This document shows, in pieces, positions 39,891-50,545 of a stretch of 64,000 nt of DNA. The notes beneath the pieces were generated by a model that made no database searches, was not told the origin of the DNA, and saw nothing but the letters and a program-made list of their open reading frames with translations. This DNA is from Solirubrobacterales bacterium. Its GTDB lineage: Bacteria; Actinomycetota; Thermoleophilia; Solirubrobacterales; Solirubrobacteraceae. Numbering within the stretch: position 1 is the stretch's first letter; each line of letters opens with the position of its first letter. A program made the position numbers and the translations under genes. The stretch covers positions 1 through 64,000 of the forward strand of contig DAHUYL010000056.1 in assembly GCA_027315255.1 (NCBI GenBank), read 5' to 3'.

Positions 39891-41374
39891 CATGGTTGCC
39901 GGTCGCGCAGGTAGCCGTGCTGCCGGAGCTCCTGGATCGTCGCGCGCTCGCGCGCGGCCAGCGCTTCCAGGTCGCTGCTGAGAGCCTGCAGCAATGCGTC
40001 GGCCTCGCGCTCGCGGCGGCGGACCGCAAGCAGCTGGCGGTTCTCGATCTCGCGCATCCGCGCTGCCCGGACCTCGTCGCTGACCGCTCCCTGCCGGCGC
40101 GTCGCGGCGTGCTCGCCACAGCGAAGCGCGATCGGCACGTGGACCACGAGCCCTCCGGGTCGTGCCGGGAGGGCGTGCTCGACCGACGCATCCCAGGCGG
40201 CGATTCGCGCAGCCAGCAGCCGGCCGACGGCGCGGCCAGGTGGCCACCACAGGCAGCGGGTTGACGGCTGGATCGTGCCAGGCGGGTTCTCGGCCTGCCA
40301 GCTCTTGCGCTGCCCGTGCAGGAGGATCCCGATCAGGTCCGGTGGCGTGGGCGCGGCAGCGCCGGTTCGCGCGGCTGCGATCGCCCCGACGGCGGCGTCG
40401 GCCTGCCGGGCGGCGAGCAAGGTGTGGTCGAGCGCGGAGGCGATGCAGCTGCCGACCGCCCAGACCCGCTCCGCGCCGCACACCCTGAGCGCCTCGTCGA
40501 CCTGTATGAACCCGGCGGCGTCGGTCGGCACCCCCGCGATCCGCGGCCCGAACGCCGCCGGCAGCGAGATCAGACGGTCGAATTCGCGCGTCTCGGAGGC
40601 GCGGGCGCGACCTGCGGTCGGATCGCCCGAGCGCCCGGTCGGCGCCGGAGAAGGCGCAGCCGGGTCCTCCGCTCGGAGCGCGAGCCGGATCGGCGGCGAG
40701 CTGCCGGCTGCCTGGTGAGGCTGCTCCAGCACCTCGACCCCGCCGACCACCTCCACTCCCGCCTCGTCGAGCTCGCGGGTCACGGTTTCGGTCGCGCCTG
40801 TTCCGAGTGCACCGAGTGGCGCTTGTTCGGCGCTCAGCAGCGTCACCCGGGTGTCGGTGCGTGCCGCCGTCCAGGCGAGCACGAGCGCCAGCTCGTAGAC
40901 CGGGACCGGCCAGCGCGCGCCGCGAGGGACGACGACCGCCACGCTCCGGATCTCCCCGGCGCGAATCTCGGCGAGGATCCGGTCGAGCACGCCCGGATCG
41001 CCGCCGCGCTCCCACACGAAGCCCTGCCGCAGGGTTCGCATCGAGCGTGCGCCCGGGGCGAGCAGCAGGAAGTCGAACCCGACGATGTCGCCCTCGCCGG
41101 TGAGCACCGTGCGGTCATCCAACCGCACCACGTCCGCGCGATCGGCCGTCCACGCAGCCCGGGCGTTGGCGGCCAGCTCGGCGATCGACAGCCCCCGCTC
41201 GGAGGCAGGACGGAACAGTGACCCGGCGCTCATCGGCCGGTAGCGGAACTCGTCCGGCGGGGCGATCAGTCGCAGCCGCGTCCGCGCGCCGAGCTGCTCC
41301 CGCGCCGCGAACAGCCCCTCGAGCCCCGCGGTGCCCGCTCCGACCACGCACACGACGTCTGCTGCGCTCGTCAT
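39890..41374 (-). CDS. FAD-dependent pyridine nucleotide-disulphide oxidoreductase (NDH-2/SQR-like) with C-terminal helical extension
   Basis: VVCVVGAGTAGLEGLFAAREQLG, DFLLLAPGARS, GFIQVDEALRVCGAERVWAVGSC. Confidence 0.82.
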   Translation of the reverse strand: MTSAADVVCVVGAGTAGLEGLFAAREQLGARTRLRLIAPPDEFRYRPMSAGSLFRPASERGLSIAELAANARAAWTADRADVVRLDDRTVLTGEGDIVGFDFLLLAPGARSMRTLRQGFVWERGGDPGVLDRILAEIRAGEIRSVAVVVPRGARWPVPVYELALVLAWTAARTDTRVTLLSAEQAPLGALGTGATETVTRELDEAGVEVVGGVEVLEQPHQAAGSSPPIRLALRAEDPAAPSPAPTGRSGDPTAGRARASETREFDRLISLPAAFGPRIAGVPTDAAGFIQVDEALRVCGAERVWAVGSCIASALDHTLLAARQADAAVGAIAAARTGAAAPTPPDLIGILLHGQRKSWQAENPPGTIQPSTRCLWWPPGRAVGRLLAARIAAWDASVEHALPARPGGLVVHVPIALRCGEHAATRRQGAVSDEVRAARMREIENRQLLAVRRREREADALLQALSSDLEALAARERATIQELRQHGYLRDRQP

Positions 41375-42439
41375 CTTCGGTCCTGCACGGCGCGCTCGCC
41401 GAAGCCGGCCAGCAGCGCGCGGGTCTGGCGGGCGATCTCGAGGTCCTCGCGGGCGGCGATCACAAGCGTCTCGAAGTCGCCCAGCCACCCCAGGCCGGCG
41501 ACCGCTTCGTCGCGGATCGCCGCCGCGTGCTCGCCGATCCCGCCGGTGAACGCGAGCACGTCCAGGCCTCCGATCGCGGCCGCCATCGCCGCGATCCCCG
41601 CTCGCAACCGGTGCAGGTAGACGTCGACCGCGAGCGTTGCACGGGCATCGCCGGCATCCCGTGCCGCCAGCACCTCGCGCATGTCGGCGCTGCCGGCCAG
41701 CCCCAGCAGCCCCGACGCGTGTTCGAGCCCGTCCGACAGCGAGACGGCATCGACCCGATCGCCGGACAGCAGCCACAGCAGCAGCCCCGGGTCGACGGTT
41801 CCCGAGCGGGTGCCCATCACGACGCCCTCGAGCGGCGTGAAGCCCATCGTCGTGTCGACCGAGCGCCCGCCGGCGATCGCACACAGCGATGCGCCCGCGC
41901 CGAGGTGGCAGGAGACGGTGCGCAGGCGCTCGCGCCCGAGCAGCTCCGGCACGCGCCGGGCGACATAGGCGTGCGAGAGCCCGTGGAAGCCGTAGCGGCG
42001 CAGGCCCCAGCGTTCGCGCCACTCCTGTGGCAGCGGGTACTCGAACGATGCCGGTGGCAGGGTTGCGTGAAAGGCGGTGTCGAAGCACGCGACCGCCGGC
42101 AGCTCGGGCAACGCCGCCCCCACCGCATCGAGCGCCGCCAGCGAGTGCGGCTGGTGCAGCGGCGCGAGCGCGACGAGCTGCTCGAGCTCGGCCCGCACCG
42201 CCGCGTCGACCAGCACCGCCTCACGGAAGCGGGATCCGCCGTGCACGACCCGATGACCGACACAGTCGGCCGCGCTCAGCCCACAAGCGAGCGCGGCCGA
42301 AAGCTCCGCCTGATCGAGCCGCGCCCCGGGCGCGTCGAGCTCGCGTGCGAGCACCGGCTCGTCGGAGCCCTGCTCGAGCAGCGACAGCTTGAGGCTGCTC
42401 GAGCCCGCGTTCACGACCAGTACCCGCGCTGCCGTCAGC
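41371..42439 (-). CDS. ackA: Acetate kinase
   Basis: [58 protein letters not shown]; start uncertain (possible CTG overlapping the upstream stop). Confidence 0.93.
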
Positions 42440-44762
42440 TCCAGGTCCAGTCGCGGACGTCTGGCACGTCGTCGCCGACCTCGCGCGTGTACGCGCGGTG
42501 CAGCAGCCGCGCGTCGACCAGTTCCTGGCGCAGCTGGGCGGCCGTCTCGCCGAGGCCGGGGACGCGGTCGATCACGTCGATCGCGAGGTGGAACCGGTCG
42601 AGGTCGTTGAGCATCACCATGTCGAACGGCGTCGTGGTGGTGCCCTCCTCCTTGTAACCGCGCACGTGGATGTTGTTGTGGTTCGTGCGCCGGTAGGTGA
42701 GCCGGTGGATCAGCCACGGGTAGCCGTGGTAGGCGAAGATCACCGGCCGCGTGCTCGTGAACAGCGCGTCGAACTCGCGATCGCTCAACCCGTGCGGGTG
42801 CTCGGTGTCGGGTTGCAGCCGCATCAGGTCGACGACGTTGACGACACGAACCTTCAGCTGCGGGAGACGCTTGCGGATGATCGCGGTCGCCGCCAGCACC
42901 TCGAGCGTCGGGATGTCACCCGCGCAGGCGAGCACCACGTCGGGCTCGACGCCAGCGTCGTTCGACGCCCAGTCCCAGATCCCGATCCCGCGCGTGCAGT
43001 GCGCGATCGCGTCCTCCATCGACAGGTAGTTGAGCGCCGGCTGCTTGCCGGCGACGATCACGTTCACGTAGTGAAGGCTGCGCAGGCAATGGTCTGCCAC
43101 CGACAACAGGCAGTTCGTGTCGGGCGGCAGGTAGACGCGCACGACCTCCGCCTTCTTGTTGACGATGTGGTCGATGAAGCCGGGATCCTGGTGTGAGAAG
43201 CCGTTGTGGTCCTGGCGCCAGACGTGACTGGAGAGCAGGTAGTTGAGCGACGGGATCGGCGCCCGCCAGGCGATGTCACGTGTCACCTTCAGCCACTTCG
43301 CGTGCTGGTTGAACATCGAGTCGATGATGTGGATGAACGCCTCGTAGCAGTTGAACAGACCGTGACGTCCGGTCAGCAGGTACCCCTCGAGCCACCCCTG
43401 GCAGAGGTGCTCGCTCAGCACCTCCATCACGCGGCCCTGCGGCGCGAGGTGGTCGTCGCCGGGCAGGATCTCCGCATCCCACACCCGGTTGGTCGTCTCG
43501 AAGATCGCCTGGAGCCGGTTGGAGGCCGTCTCGTCCGGACCCATGATCCGGAAGTTGAGCGGGTTCTCGCGGATCACGTCGCGCAGCCAGGTGCCGAGCA
43601 CGCGCGTCGCCTCGCTGCTGGTGGCGCCCGGCCGCGCCACCTCGACCGCGTAGTCGCGGAAGTCGGGCAGCTCGAGCGGCCGCGTCAACAGGCCCCCGTT
43701 GGCGTGCGGGTTGGCGCTCATCCGCCGCCTGCCCGGAGGGGCCAGCGCGAGGATCTCGGCGCGCACCGCACCGTGCTCGTCGAACAGCTCCTCGGGGCGG
43801 TAGGAGCGCAGCCACTGCTCGAGCTGGCGCAGATGCTCGGGGTTCTCGCGCAGGTTCGCGAGCGGCACCTGGTGCGAGCGGAACGAGCCTTCGGTCTGGA
43901 GGCCGTCGACCTGCTTGGGTCCGGTCCAGCCCTTCGGCGTGCGCAGCACGATCATCGGCCACCGCGGCCGCTCCGACACCCCGCCCTCGCGCGCGGTCCG
44001 CTGGATCAGCGCGATCTCGTCGAGGCACTCGTCGAGCGTCGCGGCCATCAGCTGGTGCATCGTCGGCGGGTCGGAGCCCTCGACGAACCGCGGCGCGTAG
44101 CCGTAGCCCCGGAGCAGCGCCTCGAGCTCGCCCGGCTCGATCCGCGCCAGCACCGTCGGGTTGGCGATCTTGTACCCGTTCAGGTGCAGGACCGGCAGCA
44201 CGGCGCCGTCGCCGGCGGGGTCGAGGAACTTGTTCGAGTGCCAGCTCGCCGCCAGCGGCCCGGTCTCGGCCTCGCCGTCGCCGACGACGCACACGGCCAG
44301 CAGCCCGGGGTTGTCGAGCGCTGCGCCGTAGGCGTGCACAAGGCTGTAGCCGAGCTCGCCGCCCTCGTGGATCGAGCCCGGGGTCTCCGGTGCGACGTGG
44401 CTCGGGATCCCGCCCGGGAACGAGAACTGGCGGAACAGCCTGCCGAGTCCTCGCTCGTCGAGCCCGATGTGCGGGTAGATCTCGCTGTAGGTGCCGTCGA
44501 GGTAGGCGCTCGCGACGAGGCCCGGCCCGCCGTGGCCGGGACCGGTGATGAAGATCGCCTCGAGCTGCTCGCGGAGTCGCAGCGCCCGGTTGACGTGCGC
44601 GTAGATGAAGTTGAGGCCCGGCGTCGTGCCCCAGTGGCCGAGCAGTCGCGGCTTGACGTGCTCGGCCACCAGCGGTTCGTGCAGCAGCGGGTTCTCGAGC
44701 AGGTAGATCTGGCCGACCGATAGGTAGTTCGCCGCCCGCCACCACGCGTCGATGCCCAGCAA
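42435..44762 (-). CDS. xfp: Xylulose-5-phosphate/fructose-6-phosphate phosphoketolase
   Basis: [71 protein letters not shown]. Confidence 0.96.
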   Translation of the reverse strand: MLGIDAWWRAANYLSVGQIYLLENPLLHEPLVAEHVKPRLLGHWGTTPGLNFIYAHVNRALRLREQLEAIFITGPGHGGPGLVASAYLDGTYSEIYPHIGLDERGLGRLFRQFSFPGGIPSHVAPETPGSIHEGGELGYSLVHAYGAALDNPGLLAVCVVGDGEAETGPLAASWHSNKFLDPAGDGAVLPVLHLNGYKIANPTVLARIEPGELEALLRGYGYAPRFVEGSDPPTMHQLMAATLDECLDEIALIQRTAREGGVSERPRWPMIVLRTPKGWTGPKQVDGLQTEGSFRSHQVPLANLRENPEHLRQLEQWLRSYRPEELFDEHGAVRAEILALAPPGRRRMSANPHANGGLLTRPLELPDFRDYAVEVARPGATSSEATRVLGTWLRDVIRENPLNFRIMGPDETASNRLQAIFETTNRVWDAEILPGDDHLAPQGRVMEVLSEHLCQGWLEGYLLTGRHGLFNCYEAFIHIIDSMFNQHAKWLKVTRDIAWRAPIPSLNYLLSSHVWRQDHNGFSHQDPGFIDHIVNKKAEVVRVYLPPDTNCLLSVADHCLRSLHYVNVIVAGKQPALNYLSMEDAIAHCTRGIGIWDWASNDAGVEPDVVLACAGDIPTLEVLAATAIIRKRLPQLKVRVVNVVDLMRLQPDTEHPHGLSDREFDALFTSTRPVIFAYHGYPWLIHRLTYRRTNHNNIHVRGYKEEGTTTTPFDMVMLNDLDRFHLAIDVIDRVPGLGETAAQLRQELVDARLLHRAYTREVGDDVPDVRDWTWS

Positions 44763-44788
44763 CTCCGCGTCGCCCAGCGCCTCGACGG

Positions 44789-45445
44789 TCAGCTCACCAG
44801 CCCCTTGTCGAGCGCGTAGCGGACCAGCTCGGCGCGATCGGTCAGCCCGAGCTTCTGCTGGATGTGTGCCCGGTGCGTCTCGACCGTGCGCACCGACAGG
44901 AACAGCTCCTCGGCGACCTGCGCGTTCGTGTGCCCGAGCGCGATCATCCGCAGGATCTCGAGCTCGCGCGGCGACAGCCCGTCGGGCGGCCCCGGTGGCG
45001 GCTCGGCGGCGACCTTGGCGCCGAGTCGCGGATTCAGGTAGCGCTCACCCGCGACCGCGGCGCGCACGGCCTCGACCAGCTCCGCGTCGGCCGACTCCTT
45101 CAGCACGTATCCGAGCACGCCGGCGCCGAGCGCGCTGCGCGCGTACGCCGCCTCGTTCTGCATCGTCAGCACCACGATCTGGGTCTGCGGGAACTCCTCG
45201 CGCAGCTTCGGGATCGCCTCGAGGCTCGGCTCACCGGGCATGTTCAGATCGAGCACGAGCACGTCCGGCCGGTGGCCGCGCATGTAGCGCCGGGCGGAGT
45301 CGACGTCGGAGGCCTCGGCGACGACCTCGAAGCCGTGCTCGGCGTCCAGCAGCTGACGCAGACCGCGGCGCACGATCGCATGATCGTCGGCGATCACGAT
45401 CCGGATCAGGTCCTTCTGATCTGTGGTTGCGTCTTCGCCCATCAT
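44789..45445 (-). CDS. NarL/FixJ-type response regulator
   Basis: [69 protein letters not shown]. Confidence 0.93.
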   Translation of the reverse strand: MMGEDATTDQKDLIRIVIADDHAIVRRGLRQLLDAEHGFEVVAEASDVDSARRYMRGHRPDVLVLDLNMPGEPSLEAIPKLREEFPQTQIVVLTMQNEAAYARSALGAGVLGYVLKESADAELVEAVRAAVAGERYLNPRLGAKVAAEPPPGPPDGLSPRELEILRMIALGHTNAQVAEELFLSVRTVETHRAHIQQKLGLTDRAELVRYALDKGLVS

Positions 45446-45569
45446 CGCTGGGGTCAGTATTCCATCTGGTGGGTGCGGCGTGCAGTGCACCGGGCTCTAC
45501 GGACAATTACCTACCTGCGCGCGGGGCGGACCCGATGGCCCTGCGACCGGCTGGTGTGAGGATGTGCTC

Positions 45570-45977
45570 ATGAGCATCTCCGAGACACGACTTGAGCACA
45601 TCCGGGTTCACGACGCGATGCACACCGGCGTGTTGACGACCGACCCGACGACCTCGCTGCGCGTGGTCGCGCGGCTGATGGCCCAGCAGCGCGTGCATGC
45701 GGTCGCGGTCGCCGACCCCGATCACGCGCGCCGCCCGCACGGGTTCGTGAGCGCGCTGGATGTCGTCGCGGCCGCCGCCGCGGGCATCGACGAGAGCGCC
45801 GGTGAGGCCGCCGCCACCGAGGTCGTGACGATCACCTCCGCCGACTCGCTCGATCAAGCCGCTCGGCTGATGACCGAGCACCAACTGGGTCACCTGATCG
45901 TCGTCGACCCCGCCAGCGGGCACCCTGTCGGCGTCCTCTCAGCGCTCGACATCGCCGCCGCGTACGCCGAGGACTGA
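45570..45977 (+). CDS. CBS-domain pair protein
   Basis: VHDAMHTGVLTTDPTTSLRVVARLMAQQRVHAVAV ... LMTEHQLGHLIVVDPASGHPVGVLSALDI. Confidence 0.85.
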   Translation: MSISETRLEHIRVHDAMHTGVLTTDPTTSLRVVARLMAQQRVHAVAVADPDHARRPHGFVSALDVVAAAAAGIDESAGEAAATEVVTITSADSLDQAARLMTEHQLGHLIVVDPASGHPVGVLSALDIAAAYAED

Positions 45978-45985
45978 CCCGCCGC

Positions 45986-46999
45986 TCACAGCGTCCAGTA
46001 GTGGCCGATGTGAGCGGCCGCGCGCGAGGTGACGAGCGGATCGGGCGCGATCGATTCGGGCTCGCACCCGCCCGCCAGCGCCTGGATCGTCGCGAGCACC
46101 GACTCGGTCAGCGCCTCGGTGTCGTAGCCGCCCTCGAGCACGGCGCCCACCGGAGCGCCGCACCGCTCGGCGAAGTCGCGGACGTGGCAGGCGAGCTGCT
46201 CGTAGCTCGAGGACTCGAGCCGGCAGTCGGCCAGCGGATCGGCGCGATGGCCGTCGAACCCGGCCGAGATCAGGATCAGGTCGGGCTCGAACTCGAGCCC
46301 CGCGGGGAGGATCAGGTGCTCGAGCACCGACAGCCACACCTCCTCGCCTGAGCCCGGCGGTACGGGCACGTTGATCGTGTAGCCGCGACCGGCGCCGCTG
46401 CCTGCGTCGACGATCCCGCCGGTGCCCGGATACAGCCCCTGCTGGTGGATGTTCGCCACCAGCACGTCGGGGCGCGAGCGGAAGATCTCGGCGGTGCCGT
46501 TGCCGTGGTGCACGTCCCAGTCGATCACCATCACGCGCTCGGCGCCGAGCCGGCTGATCGCCAGCTCGGCGGCGTAGGCGACGTTGTTGAACAGGCAGAA
46601 GCCCATCGCCCGGTTGCGCTCCGCGTGGTGACCGGCCGGTCGCAGCGCGCTGAAGCCGGCCACGTCCTCGCCGGCGAGCAGCGCCGTGGCGAGCGCGCCG
46701 GCGCCGCCGGCCGCATGCAGCGCGGCGCGGTATGACACCTCGCCGACCCACGTGTCGTCGTCGATCTTGCCGCCGCCCGCCTCGCACAGCGTGCGGATGC
46801 CGTTGATCAGGCGGGGCGTGTGAACCAGCTCGAGGTCGGTCTCACTCACCGCCGGGGCCAGGCGCCGTTCCATCCCCAGCCAGTCGTAACGGGCGAGCTC
46901 GGACTCGATCGCGACGATCCGGGCCGGCGTGTCCGGGTGGTCGGGTGAGAGCACCCCGGGGTCGTGCTCGAGCGACGAAGGGTGGTGGAAGTAGAGCAT
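45986..46999 (-). CDS. Histone deacetylase / AcuC superfamily amidohydrolase
   Basis: RPAGHHAERNRAMGFCLFNNVAYAA, VIDWDVHHGNGTAEIF, ISAGFDGHRADPL, EGGYD. Confidence 0.94.
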   Translation of the reverse strand: MLYFHHPSSLEHDPGVLSPDHPDTPARIVAIESELARYDWLGMERRLAPAVSETDLELVHTPRLINGIRTLCEAGGGKIDDDTWVGEVSYRAALHAAGGAGALATALLAGEDVAGFSALRPAGHHAERNRAMGFCLFNNVAYAAELAISRLGAERVMVIDWDVHHGNGTAEIFRSRPDVLVANIHQQGLYPGTGGIVDAGSGAGRGYTINVPVPPGSGEEVWLSVLEHLILPAGLEFEPDLILISAGFDGHRADPLADCRLESSSYEQLACHVRDFAERCGAPVGAVLEGGYDTEALTESVLATIQALAGGCEPESIAPDPLVTSRAAAHIGHYWTL

Positions 47000-47013
47000 C
47001 GCTGGTCGAGAAG

Positions 47014-48393
47014 CTACGCCACGCAGCGCAGCCGGCGGGTGATCGCCGACACGAGCGCGGTCGCGGCGGCGCGGCGCGGATCGCCCGACGGGAGCACCGC
47101 GACCAGCGTGCGGGCGGCGGCGAGATCCTCGCGACCGGCCGGGTGCGCCAGCCACGCGCGCAGCAGCGCCGGGTCGGCCGTCGTCAGCACGCTTCGGCGC
47201 ACCGATTCCTCGAGCAGCTCGCGGGCGGCGACGATCGCGGGCGCTTCCGACGTCGGCAGCAGCGACCCGCGGTAGGCGCGCAGCGCCGCCGCCGGACGTC
47301 CCGCGGCCAGCAGCCGGTGCACCTCGGCGGCGTCTGACTGGACCCGCGCTCGTAGCCGGTAGGGCTGCGTGTCGAGCACCCCCTCGGCGAGCCTCGCCCG
47401 CACCCGGTGCACCTGCGCACGCACCGTGACCGTCTTGCCGTCCTCCCCGAACATCGCCAGCGCCAGCTGCTCGGCGGTCATCCCCTCCGGGTGCATCGCC
47501 AGCACCGCCAGCAGCTCGATCGAGCGCAACGCGTGCTCGCTCGCGCCGCTGCGCAGGGTCGCGGTGGCGCCGTGACCGAGCAGCCGCAGCGACAGCGACG
47601 GCCTCGGGGTCGCCGGCCGCGGGCTGGGGGCCCGCGGCCGCTTCAGCATGCGGGCTGCCGAGTGCGGCTCCGCAGCCCGCCGCGACCGCGCGACCGCGTC
47701 GTTGCGCAGCCTCGTCTCGGCCGCGTGGGCGGCCATCGCGGCGAGCGACAGCGTGTGCGGATGGGCGCTGCGCAGGTCGGCGGTGAGATCGACGACGCCG
47801 ATCAACTCGCCCGACACCGGGTCGTGGATCGGCGCTGCCGAGCAGGTCCAGGGGTGCACGGCTGCGACCAGGTGCTCGGCGGAGAAGATCTGGATCGCGT
47901 GGTCGAGCGCGACGGTGGTGCCGACCGCGTTCGTGCCGGCGTCCGACTCCGCCCACGATGCGCCCTCCTGGAAGCCCATCGCGCGGGCGCGCTCGACCGC
48001 GCACGGGTCGCCCGTGACCCACAGCAGGCTCGCCTCGGCGTCGGCGATCGCGACCACGTGCCTGGCGTCGCCGTCGAGGTTCGCGAGCGTCTCGAAGATC
48101 GCGTGCACCGCGGGCGCGAGCGGCGAGACCGCGCGTCGCCGCTCGAGCTCGTCGTGTGCGAGCCGGACGGCCGAGCCATCGGCGTCCGGGACGACGCCGG
48201 CGGCCAGGCTGCGCCGCCAGCTCGCGAGCACGAGCTCGCGCACTCCGCTCGTGGGCTCGTCACGCCCGAGCGCGAGCTCGTGGGCACGGCTCAGCTCCCG
48301 CGCGAGCACGCGAGGGTCCGTCGCCGCGTCGACGGCAATCCACGGATTGCGCACTGTCGCTCGCCTCTCTGCTGATCGAGCGTAGCCGATCAT
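47014..48393 (-). CDS. GAF-domain (AcoR-like sensor) transcriptional regulator with BTAD-like C-terminus
   Basis: ASWRRSLAAGVVPD, GASWAESDAGTNAVGTTVAL, VHPWTCSAAPIHDPVSGELIGVVDLT; no AAA+/Fis domain. Confidence 0.75.
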   Translation of the reverse strand: MIGYARSAERRATVRNPWIAVDAATDPRVLARELSRAHELALGRDEPTSGVRELVLASWRRSLAAGVVPDADGSAVRLAHDELERRRAVSPLAPAVHAIFETLANLDGDARHVVAIADAEASLLWVTGDPCAVERARAMGFQEGASWAESDAGTNAVGTTVALDHAIQIFSAEHLVAAVHPWTCSAAPIHDPVSGELIGVVDLTADLRSAHPHTLSLAAMAAHAAETRLRNDAVARSRRAAEPHSAARMLKRPRAPSPRPATPRPSLSLRLLGHGATATLRSGASEHALRSIELLAVLAMHPEGMTAEQLALAMFGEDGKTVTVRAQVHRVRARLAEGVLDTQPYRLRARVQSDAAEVHRLLAAGRPAAALRAYRGSLLPTSEAPAIVAARELLEESVRRSVLTTADPALLRAWLAHPAGREDLAAARTLVAVLPSGDPRRAAATALVSAITRRLRCVA

Positions 48394-48467
48394 GCCGCAT
48401 GGTCGAGCGGTTGCAATGACCCGGGTAAGCGTGGAAACCCGTCGAGCGGGCGCGATACTCCGCAACC

Positions 48468-50525
48468 GTGACGTTTCACTCGATCTACCGCCACGGGTTC
48501 GTGCGGGTGGCAGCTGCCGTCCCGCGCGTGCATCTGGGCGATCCGCAGGCCAACGTCGAGCGCACGCTCGCGCTAGCCCGGACCGCCGCCGAGCAGGACG
48601 CGGCGCTGGTCGTGTTCCCCGAGCTGGGGTTGTCGGCGTACACCAACGACGATCTGTTCCACCAGGCCGCGCTGCTGGACGCCGTCGACAGCGGGCTCGA
48701 GCGACTCGTCTCCGAGAGCGCCGGCCTCGCGCCGCTGATCGTCGTCGGCGCGCCGCTGCGCTGCGAGCAGGGGCTGTTCAACGCCGCGGTCGCGATCCAC
48801 CGCGGCCGGGTGCTCGGCGCGATCCCGAAGAGCTACCTGCCCGAGTACCGCGAGTTCTACGAGAAGCGCCAGTTCCGCGCCGCCCGAGACCTGATCGGGG
48901 GTGACGTCGTGATCGCGGGCTCGGCCGTGCCGTTCGGCCCCGACATCGTGTTCGAATGCAGCGACGTCCCCGGGTTCGCGGTGTTCGTCGAGATCTGCGA
49001 GGACGTCTGGGCCGCGATCCCGCCGAGCAGCTGGGGCGCGCTCGCGGGCGCCACGGTGCTCGCGAACCTGTCCGCCTCCAACATCACGGTCGGCAAGTCC
49101 GACTACCGCCACCTGCTGTGCGCCGCGCATTCGGCGCGGACGCTGTCGGCGTACCTGTACACGGCGGCCGGGCTTGGCGAATCGACGACCGACCTTGCCT
49201 GGGACGGGCAGGCGATGATCTGCGAGAACGGCGACCTGCTCGCCCAGACCGCGCGGTTCCCTGCTGATGACGAGCTGGTGCTGGCCGACGTCGACCTGGC
49301 GCGGCTGCTGGCCGATCGGGCCACGCTGAGCTCGTGGACCGACTCGCTCCACGACCACCACGAGCGGCTGCGGCGCGTGCGCAGGGTGAGCTTCCGGTTC
49401 GGGGTGCCGGAGCGGCCGGTCGCGCTGGCGCGCGAGATCGAGCGCTTCCCGTACGTGCCGTCGAACCCGGCGGTGCGCAACGAGCGCTGCGAGGAGGTCT
49501 ACCTGATCCAGGTCAACGGACTCGAGACCCGGCTGCGGGCGACCGGGATCGAGAAGCTCGTGATCGGCGTGTCCGGTGGTCTGGACTCGACGCACGCTCT
49601 GATCGTCGCGGCGCGGGTGCTCGACCGGCTGGGGCTGCCGCGCTCGAACGTGCTCGGCTACACGATGCCGGGGTTCGCGACGAGCCGCTCGACGCTCGCC
49701 AACGCGCACGCGTTGATGCGGGCGCTCGGCGTCAGCGCGCGCGAGATCGACATCCGCCCGGCCGCGCAGCAGATGCTGAGCGATCTCGACCATCCGGCCT
49801 GCCGCGGCGAGCCCCTGTACGACGTCACCTACGAGAACGTGCAGGCCGGCGAGCGGACCTCGCACCTGTTCCGGCTCGCGAACCTGCACGGCGGCCTGGT
49901 GGTCGGCACCGGCGACCTGTCCGAGCTCGCGCTTGGGTGGAGCACGTACGGGGTCGGCGACCACATGTCGCACTACAACGTCAACGCCTCGGTCCCCAAG
50001 ACGCTGATCCAGTTCCTCGTGCGGTGGGCGATCGACACCGACCAGTTCGGCGCGCAGGCGGGCCGGGTGCTCGAGGCGGTGCTCGGCACGGCGATCTCGC
50101 CTGAGCTCGTCCCGGCGACCGACCCCGACGCCGATTCGCCCGAGCAGCACTCCGAGCTGATCGTCGGTCCGTACGAGCTCCAGGACTTCTTCCTGTACTG
50201 GACCGTGCGGTTCGGCGCCAGCCCGAGCACGGTCGCGTGGCTGGCCCACCACGCCTGGGGCGACCGCGACGCCGGCCGCTGGCCGGACCTGATCCCGCTC
50301 GAGCGGCGCAACCAGTACACGCTGGCGGAGATCAAGCACTGGCTCGGCGTGTTCCTCGACCGCTTCTTTCGCACGAGCCAGTTCAAGCGCTCGGCGATCC
50401 CGAACGCGCCGAAGGTCGGTTCCGGTGGGTCACTGTCGCCGCGTGGCGACTGGCGGGCCCCGAGCGACGCGAGCGCGGCTGCGTGGCTCGACGAGCTCGC
50501 GCGCGAGGTACCCGATGAAGCCTGA
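48468..50525 (+). CDS. nadE: Glutamine-hydrolysing NAD+ synthase
   Basis: Nitrilase domain ([14 protein letters not shown]) and [55 protein letters not shown]. Confidence 0.95.
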   Translation: MTFHSIYRHGFVRVAAAVPRVHLGDPQANVERTLALARTAAEQDAALVVFPELGLSAYTNDDLFHQAALLDAVDSGLERLVSESAGLAPLIVVGAPLRCEQGLFNAAVAIHRGRVLGAIPKSYLPEYREFYEKRQFRAARDLIGGDVVIAGSAVPFGPDIVFECSDVPGFAVFVEICEDVWAAIPPSSWGALAGATVLANLSASNITVGKSDYRHLLCAAHSARTLSAYLYTAAGLGESTTDLAWDGQAMICENGDLLAQTARFPADDELVLADVDLARLLADRATLSSWTDSLHDHHERLRRVRRVSFRFGVPERPVALAREIERFPYVPSNPAVRNERCEEVYLIQVNGLETRLRATGIEKLVIGVSGGLDSTHALIVAARVLDRLGLPRSNVLGYTMPGFATSRSTLANAHALMRALGVSAREIDIRPAAQQMLSDLDHPACRGEPLYDVTYENVQAGERTSHLFRLANLHGGLVVGTGDLSELALGWSTYGVGDHMSHYNVNASVPKTLIQFLVRWAIDTDQFGAQAGRVLEAVLGTAISPELVPATDPDADSPEQHSELIVGPYELQDFFLYWTVRFGASPSTVAWLAHHAWGDRDAGRWPDLIPLERRNQYTLAEIKHWLGVFLDRFFRTSQFKRSAIPNAPKVGSGGSLSPRGDWRAPSDASAAAWLDELAREVPDEA

Positions 50526-50545
50526 CGCGTGACATCCTGCGCCGC

